Shown here one piece after another: positions 53,953 to 64,000 of a stretch of DNA of 64,000 nt. This DNA comes from Cystobasidiopsis lactophilus (lineage: Eukaryota > Basidiomycota > Agaricostilbomycetes > Agaricostilbales > Chionosphaeraceae). Below the pieces are notes generated by a model. The model saw only the letters and a program-made list of their open reading frames with translations, was not told the origin of the DNA and did no database searches. The translations under genes were made by a program, and so were the position numbers. The stretch is from the NCBI GenBank assembly GCA_001599975.1, contig BCIO01000005.1:62001-126000 (forward strand), written 5' to 3'. Each line of letters opens with the position of its first letter. Position 1 is the stretch's first letter.

Positions 53953-55347
53953 ATGGGCTGCTTCGTTAGTCGCACCAAGCCTCCTCCTCTTGAAGAAGGG
54001 GCGGCTATTGGTCCCGTCAACGAGCCTCCGAAGCATGTAGGAGTGCTGATTGATGGGGACGGCTGTCTGTGAGTGGCTACTTTGCATTAGCTCTTAAAAG
54101 TGAGCTAAGGTGTCTAATGTCACTTCACAGCTTCCACAACACCTACGTCCTCCAAGGCAAAGCGGGAGGCCAACTCGCCGCTCAGACCTTACACCGCGCC
54201 CTCAGGCAGCTCGCCGACGTCGGGCCCACAGCCACCATCTTTGCTTGTGTGTGCACCAACAAGTCTGGCTTGAAGCGGGTGCGTTCTCGTCCCTTCCCTT
54301 ACATCTCCTCTGGATGTCGAAGAATTTGTCTGGGCCGCACAGGTATTGCATGTGGACATCGACCTGCTCGAGGCTTTCATGGAAGGCTTCTCAGAGCACC
54401 AGTTGGACAACTTCACCTCCCTCATGGTCGACACCGGCAGCCGCAAGCAGTCCGCCGATGTAAGGCTCAATTGTGCGCTTGCCCTCTCCCTTTCCTGCTC
54501 TTCTCGGGCTAACTCTATAGTCGATGGGCGCACAGCACTGTTGATATACTTCTCCACCCAAGCCGACTTGATCATCTTTGGCGGGACGCACGACAAGGTG
54601 CGCCGCCGTTCCTCCCAAAATTTTATCGGTCAGGGAGCACCACCTTTACTCTCACAAAGGGCTACGACGTCGCTTTGAACCGGTGCGGTTTGTCCACCAA
54701 GCTGTTGATCCTTCGCACCTGGCCCACCTACGAGCGCTTGCCATTCACGCACGTCCGCCTGCCCACTTTGTTCAGGGAGGACCGGGCCTACTTCCCTTGT
54801 TACCGCTACTACCATGAAGGTCGCTGTGCGTCTTTGTCCTTTTACTCTTATCTGCTCTTTCAAAAGCTGATCGGGCGGCTGTGCCTGACGCACAGGCAAC
54901 AAGAAGAAGTGCGGGTACAGCCACTACAACCTAACCCCGGTTCAAGTCCAAAGCATGCTCCGCTCCTCCCCTCCTTCTTCCCCTTCCTCCCCTCAAAAGA
55001 AAGCGCTTGCACCACCTCATCAAGGTCCCTTCGCCTCCCCCTCCCTGGCTCCAGAAGGCAGCCCGGACAAATCCGAGGACAGCTCGAACCACACCGACCC
55101 ACTTCTCCCTTCCGACGATCGCCTAGCCTTCCAACCACTGATCGAAGCCGTTCGTTTGGTTTCGGCTCAGAAGGGGACGGCGAGGCCTCTGAGGTCGAGC
55201 GTGGGAGGGGCGATGAATGGCTTGTGGAGGCATAGAGGATATGGCTCGTTCGCCGAGTACACGTCGGCCGCGGTCAGGTTTGGGCTGGTCAGGATGGGCT
55301 CGCAGGGCAGGCCGGGCACGGAGTGGATCTCGGTGGCGGATTCCTGA
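53953..55347 (+). CDS. NYN-domain nuclease with CCCH-like finger and C-terminal LOTUS domain, lipidation-type N-terminus
   Basis: This is a likely RNA-binding and RNA-cleaving protein of the MARF1/limkain type. The start at 53953 gives MGCFVSRTKPPPLEEGAAIG; Gly2-Cys3 with a basic residue soon after is a myristoylation/palmitoylation pattern. The NYN (PIN-like) core has HVGVLIDGDG, the first catalytic Asp, then KAGGQLAAQTLHRALRQLAD. ATIFACVCTNKSGLKR and LEAFMEGFSEHQLDNF precede VDTGSRKQSAD, with further acidic residues, and ADLIIFGGTHDKGYDVALNR. YFPCYRYYHEGNKKKCGYSH resembles a CCCH finger lacking one Cys. A Ser/Pro linker leads to the LOTUS domain: FQPLIEAVRLVSAQKGTARP and YGSFAEYTSAAVRFGLVRMG, ending at 55347. 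The splice around 54458-54518 is uncertain: the GT-AG intron would shift frame, retention would not. Confidence 0.75.
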
Positions 55348-55729
55348 ACGCGCCCCCTTTCGTCATTTTAGCTTTTGATCCCGCTGATGGCGCTTGGGAT
55401 AGGTTGAAAGAGGTTGATAGGACCAAATGACACGTCGACCCTTCATGCATTTTGTTGAGCCTTTTCCCACTTGTTGACTCTTGCCGCATAAAAATCTGGG
55501 ATTCGAGGTGGCCCTTTGTTCTTTCTCTGGAGACGGCCATTGTTCGCCTCGCTTGGACTTGAAAGGCCACCTCCAGGAGAGCCACAACCCAGCTCGGCGC
55601 TGAGGGCCAAGCCTCTCGACGCACGCTCACGTTTTAACGCCACCCTCTTGAAGCGCATTGACATCTTTAACGCTGTCAACTTTCGACTTTCAAAACAAAG
55701 AAGGACCAGAAGACCTGGGTTGAAGCCCA

Positions 55730-57052
55730 ATGGCGAGGACGATAGACCTCTCCTTGTCCAGCCCCATCGACATCCTCGCTTCGGCCTGCTCCAAAGGCGA
55801 CCTCTGGCTCGCCCTGCGCTGCCTGCTCACCTGCGACGTGAACGTGAATGATTTCTCAGGCTTGAGTCCGTCTCCTCTCTCCCAAGACCTTTGGCCTTTT
55901 GGCTGATTGGGCATTGTCAAGATGGCTATCGTACGTACTGCCGTGGCCAAAAGCGTCAAGGTCGAAAGTCTTATAAGGCAAACTTGGATTTTGACCTAGT
56001 GGCCACGCCCCTCTGCGAGCTGTTGATCCATTGGCAAGAGGGCAAGCAGCTCGAGCGCTTCCGCATCGCCTGCATCCTCCTCGCCCAGGACGCCGACCCG
56101 GCGCTCTTCACGCTCGGCCGGGAGGACATCTTCTTCCCGGACACCGAGGCCCGCAGTCTGTCGCAGGGTGAGTGCTCGCCTCTTTGAACTTGCCGTGGGA
56201 CAGCTCACTAACTTGTGAGGGGCTCAGACGTCGCTGATCAATTCGACTTGGCTTCCGCGGGCCAGTACAAAGTCCGTAAGTCTTCTGCCACCTCCTCGGT
56301 AGTCTCTTGATGGTTTTAGTCTGAATACTTGTTTGTCGAAGCCGACGTGCTCCAGTTCTATTTGGCAATGAGCGCGTCCGAGCTGGACAAGCACTTCTCT
56401 CGCAAGTGGAGGTTCCCCTCCTCGCGCAGCCCCAACTCGCCAGACTCCAAAGTCTTGATGAGCACAGTCAGCCTCTCTCTTATAGTTCCGGGAGCAATGC
56501 GTCGAGTTGACACAGCACATCCAGACTCCCTCACAGGCCACCGTTTGGGCACCCACACTTCCAACTGCCGCATCGAGGCCCCAGCCCAAAGGCGAGGATC
56601 CCTCTAGAGGCCACAAAAGAAAAGAAAGGGAGGGCACCAGCGACTCCGAGTACGGCTCGCCGCCCCCGCCCAAGCGTCGCCCAGCCGCTCCCACCTTCCC
56701 TGCGGCAACGCCCTATCGCAGCGAGCGCCAATGCGATCCCTCTGCACCTGTTCCTCCCCGCCAACCAGTATCTCCCCCTTGGATCAACCCGAAAAACCGA
56801 GCCGCCAATGGCTTGCCGCCATACTCGCCAGCCCGCCCATTCCAGCCTTTGATCGACGCCCTGTCTGTCACTCTCGCCAGAACCGGGACGCGCCGACCAG
56901 GCAACTCCGCCATTGCGGGCATGCTGCAAGGGGTGCATAAGGACATGGGCTACGCGTCTTGGGGGGCCTACATTGCGTCGGCGGCGTTCAAAGGGTTCAT
57001 CACGAAGCAGGAGGGCGACGTGCACGGCAACAGCTGGGTTTCCTTGCCTTGA
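55730..57052 (+). CDS. Ankyrin-like/LOTUS protein, cluster copy 1
   Basis: The start at 55730 gives MARTIDLSLSSPIDILASAC, then SKGDLWLALRCLLTCDVNVN, an ankyrin-like helix pair. TPLCELLIHWQEGKQLERFR and IACILLAQDADP form a second. A middle segment VLQFYLAMSASELDKHFSRK carries the LDKHF motif shared by the next two genes. A long linker rich in Pro, Lys and Arg (HKRKEREGTSDSEYGSPPPP) follows. The LOTUS domain is FQPLIDALSVTLARTGTRRP, GMLQGVHKDMGYASWGAYIA and AAFKGFITKQEG...WVSLP, ending at 57052. It has no nuclease domain. LOTUS domains bind RNA, including G-quadruplexes, and partner helicases in animals. The role here is unknown. Exon borders in 55850-56350 are approximate. Confidence 0.65.
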
Positions 57053-57412
57053 GATGGCTTTTGGGGGACATTGTACAATTCTTCTCCTTTTGACACCGAA
57101 AGTTGCCACCCACTGCCTGTCGGTGGGCACCTCCGAGCGTTGACCATTCAAGCGGGCTTGACCGCCAATCGCCAATCCAAGCTCGTTTTTGCGCGCTGGT
57201 CCTCAGCTGACCGATTCGAGCGTCGCGTGCAGCGCGCTGTCCTGGGGGCCTCCCGAAGCCTCAGCTTTAGAAATCGGCCTCTCGAAGGGAGAACTTGAAG
57301 AAGACGACAGCGCGCTGCCTTCCCAGCTCCTGCCTAGCTCACTCACCTGGCAACCAAACGTTACTCATCACTATTGCAAACATCGGTACCCAGCGCCCGC
57401 GCTTTCGTATCC

Positions 57413-58783
57413 ATGGGCTCTGCGCCAATTGACATTTTGGCAAGAGCCTGCCGGGCTGGCTCCCTCCATCAAGTCCTTGCCGCGTTGTTGGACAGCAGCA
57501 TCAATGTGGACGACTTCAGTGAGATTGGTGAGTCCTATCCGAGCAGCCGATGAAGCTGCAAGCCTGACTGGTTCTCGAATCAGACGGCGAGTGTGCGCGG
57601 CTGCCTGCTTTCACCCAGTCGCTCGTAAGGCTCATTGTGTGCCCAAGTGACGACCCCTCTTGTGGAAGTCCTTGTGCACTGCTCGCCTGAGGAAGAAGGG
57701 ACGGACCGAGTGCACATCGCCTGCGCGCTCCTGGCCAAAGGCGCCTCCGCTGAAGTTTCCAGCATGGGCCAGAATCCGTATTGTCCGCTCTGGGACGCCC
57801 AAGACAACTCCTACCGTTAGTATCTGCTCTCTGAAATGCGCACTCGTTTCGCACCCGCTTATTGTTCAGGCAGAGATCGCTGCTCAGATCGAGTTGGCTC
57901 AGCACCCTCCTTATGAGCCCCGTAAGGCCGTAGTCTGTCGTCCACCTTCTGAACAGAGAGTGAACTCAAACGATTTCCAGCCTCTTTCGTTGCTACGCTG
58001 CTGTCCATGGACCGCAATCAGCTTGACCAGCACTTTGCCAAAGAGAGTGGTCTGCTCCCTTCTGCTACCGGTCAAGTCAAAACTTTGCGTACATAGATAA
58101 CCCAAGGGCACGTCAGGTCTGATAGCCAGTACCAGCTTGAACCTCCACCTACCGCCCCCAAAGCCACGCTTGCCCGCACGCCCCACCAGGGCCAAAGCTT
58201 GACCGCCGCTTCTCCCAACGATCCTAGACCAGCACTGTGTCCAGCTACAAACTCGGCTTCAGATCCGATAGCTGAGATCCGGCCCTTGCCAGAGCAGCCG
58301 GTCAAACAGCCACACGTTGCTGCAGACAACTCCCTCTTGGCGAGCTGTGTTGACATTGGCCGCCGGCAGTGGCAAGCGCATCTATGTGGCGGATCAAGCT
58401 CTTCCGTCGAAACACAAACCTCAGCGCCTCCCCCTCGCTCCCAAGGGCACCAACCCATGCCCGCGGCGCCTCTGCGCAAAAGAAGACGACCGTCGACTTC
58501 GTCGCTCGAGTCACCCCCCACCAGCAGCCCCTTTCGCTCGCGCTTCATGAAGTCTTCCTATTCGCATCCCTTCGAGCCGCTGCGCGATGGGCTGCGTTAC
58601 ATGCTCATTCGCAAGAATCAGAGGCGCCCTACTCAAAGCGCTCTGGGCGGCGCTCTTCAAGGTGCTCACAAAAATTTCGGCTTCTCCTCCTACTCGGCCT
58701 ACTTGAAGGCAGCACAAGAAGCGGGAGTGATCAAGATGGGTTGGGATTCGGAAAAGCAGGAGGCCTGGGTGTCGTTGTTTTGA
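57413..58783 (+). CDS. Ankyrin-like/LOTUS protein, cluster copy 2
   Basis: It is built like its upstream neighbour. The ATG at 57413 gives MGSAPIDILARACRAGSLHQ and VLAALLDSSINVDDFSEI, parallel to copy 1's SPIDILASACSKGDLWLALR. TPLVEVLVHCSPEEEGTDRV and HIACALLAKGASAEV form the second ankyrin-like unit. The middle motif appears as MDRNQLDQHFAKESG. A Pro/Ser/Arg linker follows, and the LOTUS domain FEPLRDGLRYMLIRKNQRRP, GALQGAHKNFGFSSYSAYLK and AAQEAGVIKMG...AWVSLF ends at 58783. The spacing of 361 bp from copy 1 and the same orientation support tandem duplication. Internal splices are partly inferred from the paralogue. Confidence 0.65.
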
Positions 58784-58971
58784 TTGCCCAGATTACCTGT
58801 TCTATCGCAAATTGAGCGCGTAGCGCATTGTAAACGCTGCTTGTGAACTTCAGCCTTGGCTCTTCCGGGTTCTGGAAAAGCTAACGACCACAAATGGCGG
58901 GCTGGCCATTGACCCCGCCACCGGCCGCGAGGCTTCTCTTCTTCTGTCAGCCAAAGTCTTTGCGTCGACCA

Positions 58972-60425
58972 ATGCCCCTGCCCTCTGGTTCTCATATAGG
59001 TCCTGGAACCTCGAAAACTGGCGATGGCTTGACGCCTGCTCAACTGCTTATGGTGGCATGCTTCGAGGGCGATCTCTACCTTGTTTTACGGCTCTTCCGC
59101 ACAATCGAGTCCCTCGATCCCAACTGTGTGATAGACCAAGGTAGGTTTGAACCAACTGAGCTTAATTTCGTTCAGCTGAAGACTTCTGCAGACGGAAATT
59201 GTGAGGCTCGCCGCTCTGGAGTCGCCAAACAAGCTGTCCTCATGCATCGTACGGCAGCGATCACCCCATTATGCGCCACCCTCCATGGCTTTGATAGGTT
59301 CCATTCAAAAAATCGCGTGCGAATCACTTGCATTCTGCTGGCCAAGGGCGCGAAGCCGAAGCAGGCGTCGCCCTCATTGGGCTCGAGCTCGCATTCCAAC
59401 GTCAAAGCCGCCAAAATCCCTTCTGGTTAGCTGAGCCACGTTTTTGACTTCTGTGATGGCAGTGACCGGGCCTAGCAGAGATTGCATCCGAATATGCTCG
59501 CGCTGCCGCTGGCCAATATCAGCCCCGTACGTTCGAGCTTTCGCTCTGTTTGCCAAATCAAAGGCTAAATAGTCGTGTACCAGCCCCCGAGATCCGAACT
59601 TACCTATCATTCGATGGGCCTCGCCTGGACAAGCACTTCAGAAGGCATTTCTCCGCGTTCTCCATTGCAGACTGCCAGCAGGCCGCGCCGAGTCCCGCCA
59701 TAAGCGCTCCTCGACCTTGGGGTAGCCCGTTGCAGAATAGATCTCAGAGCCACCAAGACCTTGCGCCCACTTCTTCGCCACCGCCTACCCAGCCGACGAA
59801 CATTCGCTCTTCTTCAAGCGAAAACGACTCGCGATCACCGCCACCAATTGTCAACTCGCCGCCCAGCATCAGTCTGGTCAGCAAAGCTATGCGATACTTA
59901 GAGTCCTCGACTGGTTCCAAGACGACTGCTCCGCCACTTATAAGGCGAAAGCCCTCGGGAGTCAACAGCAGTCCATCCCAATCTCAAGCGGGCCCTTCCA
60001 AAAAGCGAACCGTGATAGAGATTGAAGACTCAGACACGGATGATGGCGGTATTGCCGCTGTGGATCAGTGGCAGTGGCAAGCCGACGTCGTCCAACGTCT
60101 CGAGAAGAAGCGAAAAGACGTCCACCCCTCTTCGGACCGGCAGTGGCAGGCTCCAAGGGGTACTTCGCCGCAATCCCATTTCTCACCCTTGTTGGATGCC
60201 ATCCGAGCGGCTACCGTGGCTAACGGTTCGGCCAGACCCTCGTTCGCCAAAGTCGCCCAAAGCATGAACGTCTCAGGAAATCAGAACCTAGCTGAATTTG
60301 CGAGCTATGTCGATGCGGCGCTTCGTGCAGGTGTGATAGAGGCGGGCGGTGCGATGGATTCGAGTCGGTGGATCAGTCTCAAAGCGCCTTGGGCGCAGAG
60401 ATCGGACCAGAAACCCCATTGGTGA
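58972..60425 (+). CDS. Ankyrin-like/LOTUS protein, cluster copy 3
   Basis: The start at 58972 gives MPLPSGSHIGPGTSKTGDGL; an in-frame ATG at 58894 would add 26 residues. TPAQLLMVACFEGDLYLVLR and LFRTIESLDPNCVIDQ form the first ankyrin-like pair, and RVRITCILLAKGAKPKQA belongs to the second. The shared middle motif is EIRTYLSFDGPRLDKHFRRH. The linker is very long and Ser/Pro-rich, with an acidic patch TVIEIEDSDTDDGG that could be a SUMO-interaction-like element. The LOTUS domain FSPLLDAIRAATVANGSARP, SFAKVAQSMNVSGNQNLAEF and ASYVDAALRAGVIEAGG...WISL ends at 60425. It is the most diverged of the three, lacking the GYxS turn before the conserved Tyr. Confidence 0.65.
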
Positions 60426-60620
60426 ATTGGTGCCAAGCACAGCTTAGCCAGCCAAGGCTGTTTGGAATCACAACGTCTTTTCATCGTCAAAACACTTCTA
60501 TAGGCCCTTTGTTATAATTTTTATTGAACATGATCGCTTGTTTCACTTTTCTTCGGGAGTCGAAGGTGCGATATGGTCTTCGTGGGGTTGGGTACTGCTC
60601 CAACAACCGGTCAGCAATCG

Positions 60621-62963
60621 TCAAGCCCGGCACCTGGCTAAGAAGACGAACGGAAGAACGGCATCGACGCCTTCGAAATCGCTGAGATGCTTCACATTGT
60701 TTGCAGGTCCCTTGAACCAATGGCGAGCCGAAATGAGCCAATAAGCGAGAGAGATTGACATTGTGCCCAGGTAGAGGCATGCGGTGTAGTTCATGTCTGC
60801 ATGGCGGATGAGAGAATGCTCGGGCCTCACGAAGAAAGTGCACCCACTCAAGGAGTTCAAGCCTTTGCCTATTGGGACGGCAGGGAAACACAGGATGGGG
60901 ACAATGAAGATAACGAAAATGCTGTGTAGCCTAAAATCAGTTGAGTTCGGCGCTTCTCAAATGGACGCAACGTACACCGACACCCAGTTGATGAAAATCG
61001 AGTATCTGCCCAGGTTCCAAGGACCTGGGATAAACTTCTGCTTGCCGGTGTGGTGGCTGTAGAGCTTGATAGCGACGGGCCAGGTAAAAGCCATGAACTG
61101 GGCGATGCAGACCAGGGAGAAGACGGCGAACACGGCGACTTCGGACGCCAAAGCCAGAAGACCAACACTGCAGAGACAATGCGTTAGTACATGTTTGTAG
61201 GAAAACAGAAAGAAACTCGTGCCTCGCTCCATAGACCCAAATCACGATCACGGCACGAGCCGGAGTCTTAGTGCGCTGGTTAACAACGGCGAGCCACTTC
61301 GATCCGGGAAGGCAGCCTGGCGAAGTACATTGAGATCACTCCTATGCAACAGTTTTCAGAGACTCTTACCGTCTCTGGCGTATGCGAAGGCCATTCTCGA
61401 AGATGCCGTGAAGCAGCCCATGCCGCAGGTCCAGATGCTGATGCAGCATAGGATAATCATCGCAAGGGCCGCCGGCTTGTTCAACAGGGTAACAAAGTAG
61501 CCGGCCAGAGGCTGGCTGTAGTCCTCGAAGCTGCGCAGGCAGTGAGGTTTCATCATGTGCCAAATCGACGGCGCACTCACATGCTTTGATAGTCCCAGAT
61601 GGTGTAAGCAAAAACAATGCCGACGACCCAGCCAAGAATCTGCAAATAGCGAGTGAGCGCAGGGGTATCGAAGCCTGCATCCAGACGTACCGCAGTGGTG
61701 ACCACCGTGCCCACAATGGCCCGCGGCACAGATCGAGAAGCATCAGAGCACTCTTCAGACAGATGAAAGGGCGCGTCACAGCCGGCTAGACAGAAGACAA
61801 CACCGAGGAACGAGCTGATAAACGCAAAGCCATCGGGCCAGCCTGTTGCGCCTCGTCAGTTTGGCATCAAACGCGCCAGAGAGCCAGCAAGACGAACCGG
61901 TGCCATTGATGAAGGACCCGCTGCCCCAAACCGTACTAGTCGTTTGGAATTTGGGCTCGTGGGTGGTAGCGGACGGCATCACGGCGATCCAGACAAAAAT
62001 CAGCACGACTTGCACGGTGGCTCCGGCCGTACTGGGACACATTCTCAACTTCCTGTTAGAACAAATGGCCACAATACACCTACTTCACATACGCCAGGTA
62101 TCGAGTAGGCATGATGGCAAGGCAGGCGTCTGTTACGAAGAATAAGGATCAACTTTGAGCGAAGGCAAGCCGTTCAGAATCGCAAACTTACGCATAGTTT
62201 GTGCCGACAAGTACACCAAGTAGGTTTGCCATGCAGTGGGCGTAAAGTCGTAATAGAAAGACGCGCAGGCCATCTGTCCATGGATGCGTCAGTCGCAAGT
62301 AAAGAGAGAGGCAGGACGGTCTCCATACAATGAATGAAGCGAAAATCCAATTGGTGGATGGTGCACAAGTTGCCTGGCCAAGCATGTTGTGCCAGCCTGC
62401 TCGTGGTGATGAGCACCCAGTCACGAAGCAGTAGCCCATGCCAAAACTGACCAGCGATCCACGCGCAAATGGGGCCATAGCCGGGAGGAGCCAGGCGATA
62501 GGAGGCGTAGTACAAGCCACCAGCGGTGGGCATAGAGGATGCCAGCTCGCCCATGGACATGAAGACGCAGATGGCGAAGATTGAAGTCAGAGGCCACGCC
62601 CAAACCAACCCCGCATATCCGGAGTATCCGATGGTGGCATAAAGAGAGCCGGCAATGCCGACGAAGAGACCAGTAACGGCAAATGACAGGCAGTAGACCG
62701 TGAATGTGTTGAACTCGCGCTGGGTGGCGAATCGGATTAAAATAAATCTGCGGTGAGCAAAAGGGAAGCCAACCTTGAACTCAGCACGGTAACCTGATGC
62801 GCACAGCTCTGTTAGCCTGTACCTAGAGTCAAGTGAGTAGATCGCACCCACCCAGAGACTCGAGGTGGTCGTTGTCCGCTGCATGGGTCGCGCTCAGTCT
62901 GCTGAGGGATTCGCCGCTGTCAGCTACCGAAGCAACGCCAGTGTCAACTTCGTCTTTGCCCAT
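60621..62963 (-). CDS. APC-superfamily amino acid permease (GABA/choline permease type), copy 3
   Basis: The start at 62963 gives MGKDEVDTGVASVADSGESL and, after splicing, NDHLESLGYRAEFK, the subfamily's pre-TM1 signature. TM1-TM3 follow: NTFTVYCLSFAVTGLFVGIA, FAICVFMSMGELASSMPTAG and GLYYASYRLAPPGYGPICAW. Late exons have SSRMAFAYARDGK, AVFAVFSLVCIAQFMAFTWP, KLYSHHTGKQKFIPGPWNLG and RYSIFINWVSVYVA, then FVIFIVPILCFPAVPIG in the last spans. The C-terminus continues through MNYTACLYLGTMSISLAYWL to a stop at 60621. It is more distant from the copies at 2.0 and 30.5 kb than those are from each other (GKQKFIPGPWNLGR is typical of another fungal permease branch). Confidence 0.8.
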
Positions 62964-63728
62964 CCTGGATGATATGGGAAGAACAAGAGATAAAGAAACC
63001 TATCACTTCGTAGGAGTCCGAGTCCCAGTCCTGAGCCAATTCGCGGAGAGATTAAGCGTTCAAGCGTCGTCCAAATTTTAGCAGCGCAATCAGTAATGTA
63101 CACGCCCATTACACGTCTCAAGCCATGATTTCTCCACACTGACGAATGAGTGCGAGGGATTCGAAAGCAGACAGGCAGCAAGGCTCCTTCAGAATTGTGC
63201 AAGGCTCAGGCGTAGTACAGCGGGACTGGCAAGTTTGGCAGCGACTTGGGGTCTGTTTAGGGGTCCCTTATCTTCGATAGTCTCCCATCTTGGCATTTGC
63301 AATTGTTTCAGTCTCGCGAGAGGCAGATCGAAAGAGCAGAGAGCGCAGGCGCCACAGCAGTTCAACAGCGGGCCGGATCATCCTGCTCGGCATCGCACAT
63401 CGCGTGTCGTGGGCTGCTGGCACCGGGCGTACGTCTTCATTCGTGCATACGGGGTGTAAAAGAGGGTGCCGGTGAAGCCTTTTATTGGAAATGGTGGCGA
63501 AAAAGGCTCAAGAGGGCGGTTCCAGCGGCGAAGGTAATTTTGATGGCATCATGGCGCTTCTGGGTTGATGTTTCGTGGCCACTGAGCAGTTACAAGGTAG
63601 TGCCTTCCAAAGTCGTACAATCGACATTGAGCTCCAAATGCACGTAAACCCGTTTCTAGCTTCCAATCCGCCCCTGCCTTCTCCACAAGGTCCACAGCAA
63701 CAAAAGCACGATACCAGCGTGACTAAAA
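62964..63728. other. Intergenic: permease promoter and terminator of PAN-like gene
   Basis: A 765-bp gap. Open frames are short and without family resemblance, and no repeat was noted. Confidence 0.4.
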
Positions 63729-64000
63729 TCAATGTTTGATGCAGCCTGTTAAAATGGAGAGGAGATCAGCGCGCTAGGCCAGGAAAGATGAGGCTCTGAA
63801 CAGAATCGAACTGACCTGCATCGAAGAACGAGGTCAGAGACTTTGCGTTCTTGACTAAGCCCGATAGATTCGCCACGTATTTGCTGTAGGTGATGCACTT
63901 TCCAGAGCCAAACGAGTAGGCACGGCAGGTCTGGTTTGAGGTGCAATATGATTGACAGCTTGCAAAGCTCGAAACGCCGCTGTAGGTGGCAATGGTCTGT
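63729..64000 (-). CDS. C-terminal part of PAN/apple-like cysteine-rich protein, cut by window end
   Basis: The frame enters from the window edge: QTIATYSGVSSFASCQSYCT, SNQTCRAYSFGSGKCITYSK, YVANLSGLVKNAKSLTSFFD. A short intron (GTCAGT...TAACAG) then joins the final GCIKH before the stop at 63729. The pattern S.x.CxxxC...C.xysF..gkC.xY is that of PAN/apple domains in secreted or wall-associated fungal proteins, where disulfides stabilise a carbohydrate- or protein-binding fold. The N-terminus lies outside the window. Confidence 0.55.

Noticed and set aside
1-64000. CRISPR arrays, rRNA or tRNA genes, virus-derived elements
   Set aside because: No regular spaced repeats, no cloverleaf with A/B boxes that I could support, and no reverse transcriptase, integrase or capsid-like text were seen on either strand.

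Overview
This window reads as nuclear DNA of a basidiomycete fungus, probably a yeast-like species of Pucciniomycotina or Ustilaginomycotina; I cannot go lower. The reasons are compact spacing (often 50-300 bp between genes), many short GT-AG introns of about 40-70 nt, a fairly GC-rich composition, and protein families typical of fungi: Zn2Cys6 and homeodomain regulators, APC permeases, a BSC6-like MFS pair, an F-box protein, LYAR, Dbf4, cyclin H and Vps28. Nearly every gene is split, so most models here were joined by hand at GT-AG (rarely GC-AG) sites. Exon ends not confirmed by family conservation are approximate.

Layout. 1-4.6 kb: the 3' part of a zinc alcohol dehydrogenase with an odd membrane tail, then an amino acid permease. 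5.2-17.3 kb: two closely related MFS carriers flank a Zn2Cys6 regulator, an HNH nuclease-like gene of doubtful integrity, a 1.17-kb element with inverted ends, and a phytanoyl-CoA dioxygenase-like enzyme. 17.4-20 kb: two tandem type II membrane/coiled-coil paralogues. 20.5-24.7 kb: WDR5-like WD40 protein, VPS28 (ESCRT-I), a Tom6-like mini-protein and an F-box protein. 25-33 kb: membrane protein, degenerate UMP-kinase-like protein, orphan protein, 2OG-Fe(II) oxygenase and a second amino acid permease. 33-51.5 kb: a dispersed paralogue pair of unknown family encloses a dense housekeeping block: RING protein, LYAR, RNase III, LAMTOR1/Meh1 (Ragulator/EGO), cyclin H (TFIIH kinase), Dbf4 (Cdc7 activator) and a homeodomain protein lacking the usual Asn51. 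51.5-53.1 kb: WRAP73/WDR8.

53.9-60.4 kb is the most unusual region: four head-to-tail genes that all end in a LOTUS (OST-HTH) RNA-binding domain. The first is a NYN-nuclease/CCCH-like/LOTUS protein starting MGC, a likely lipidation signal. The next three replace the nuclease with an ankyrin-like N-terminus and share an LDKHF/LDQHF motif. The upstream intergenic region carries five copies of a near-palindromic GACAATTTGTC-like motif. I infer a lineage-specific RNA-binding or RNA-decay gene cluster grown by tandem duplication; its function is unknown. The window ends with a third amino acid permease and the 3' end of a PAN/apple-like secreted protein.

I saw no rRNA, tRNA, CRISPR array or virus-derived element, and no autonomous transposon.
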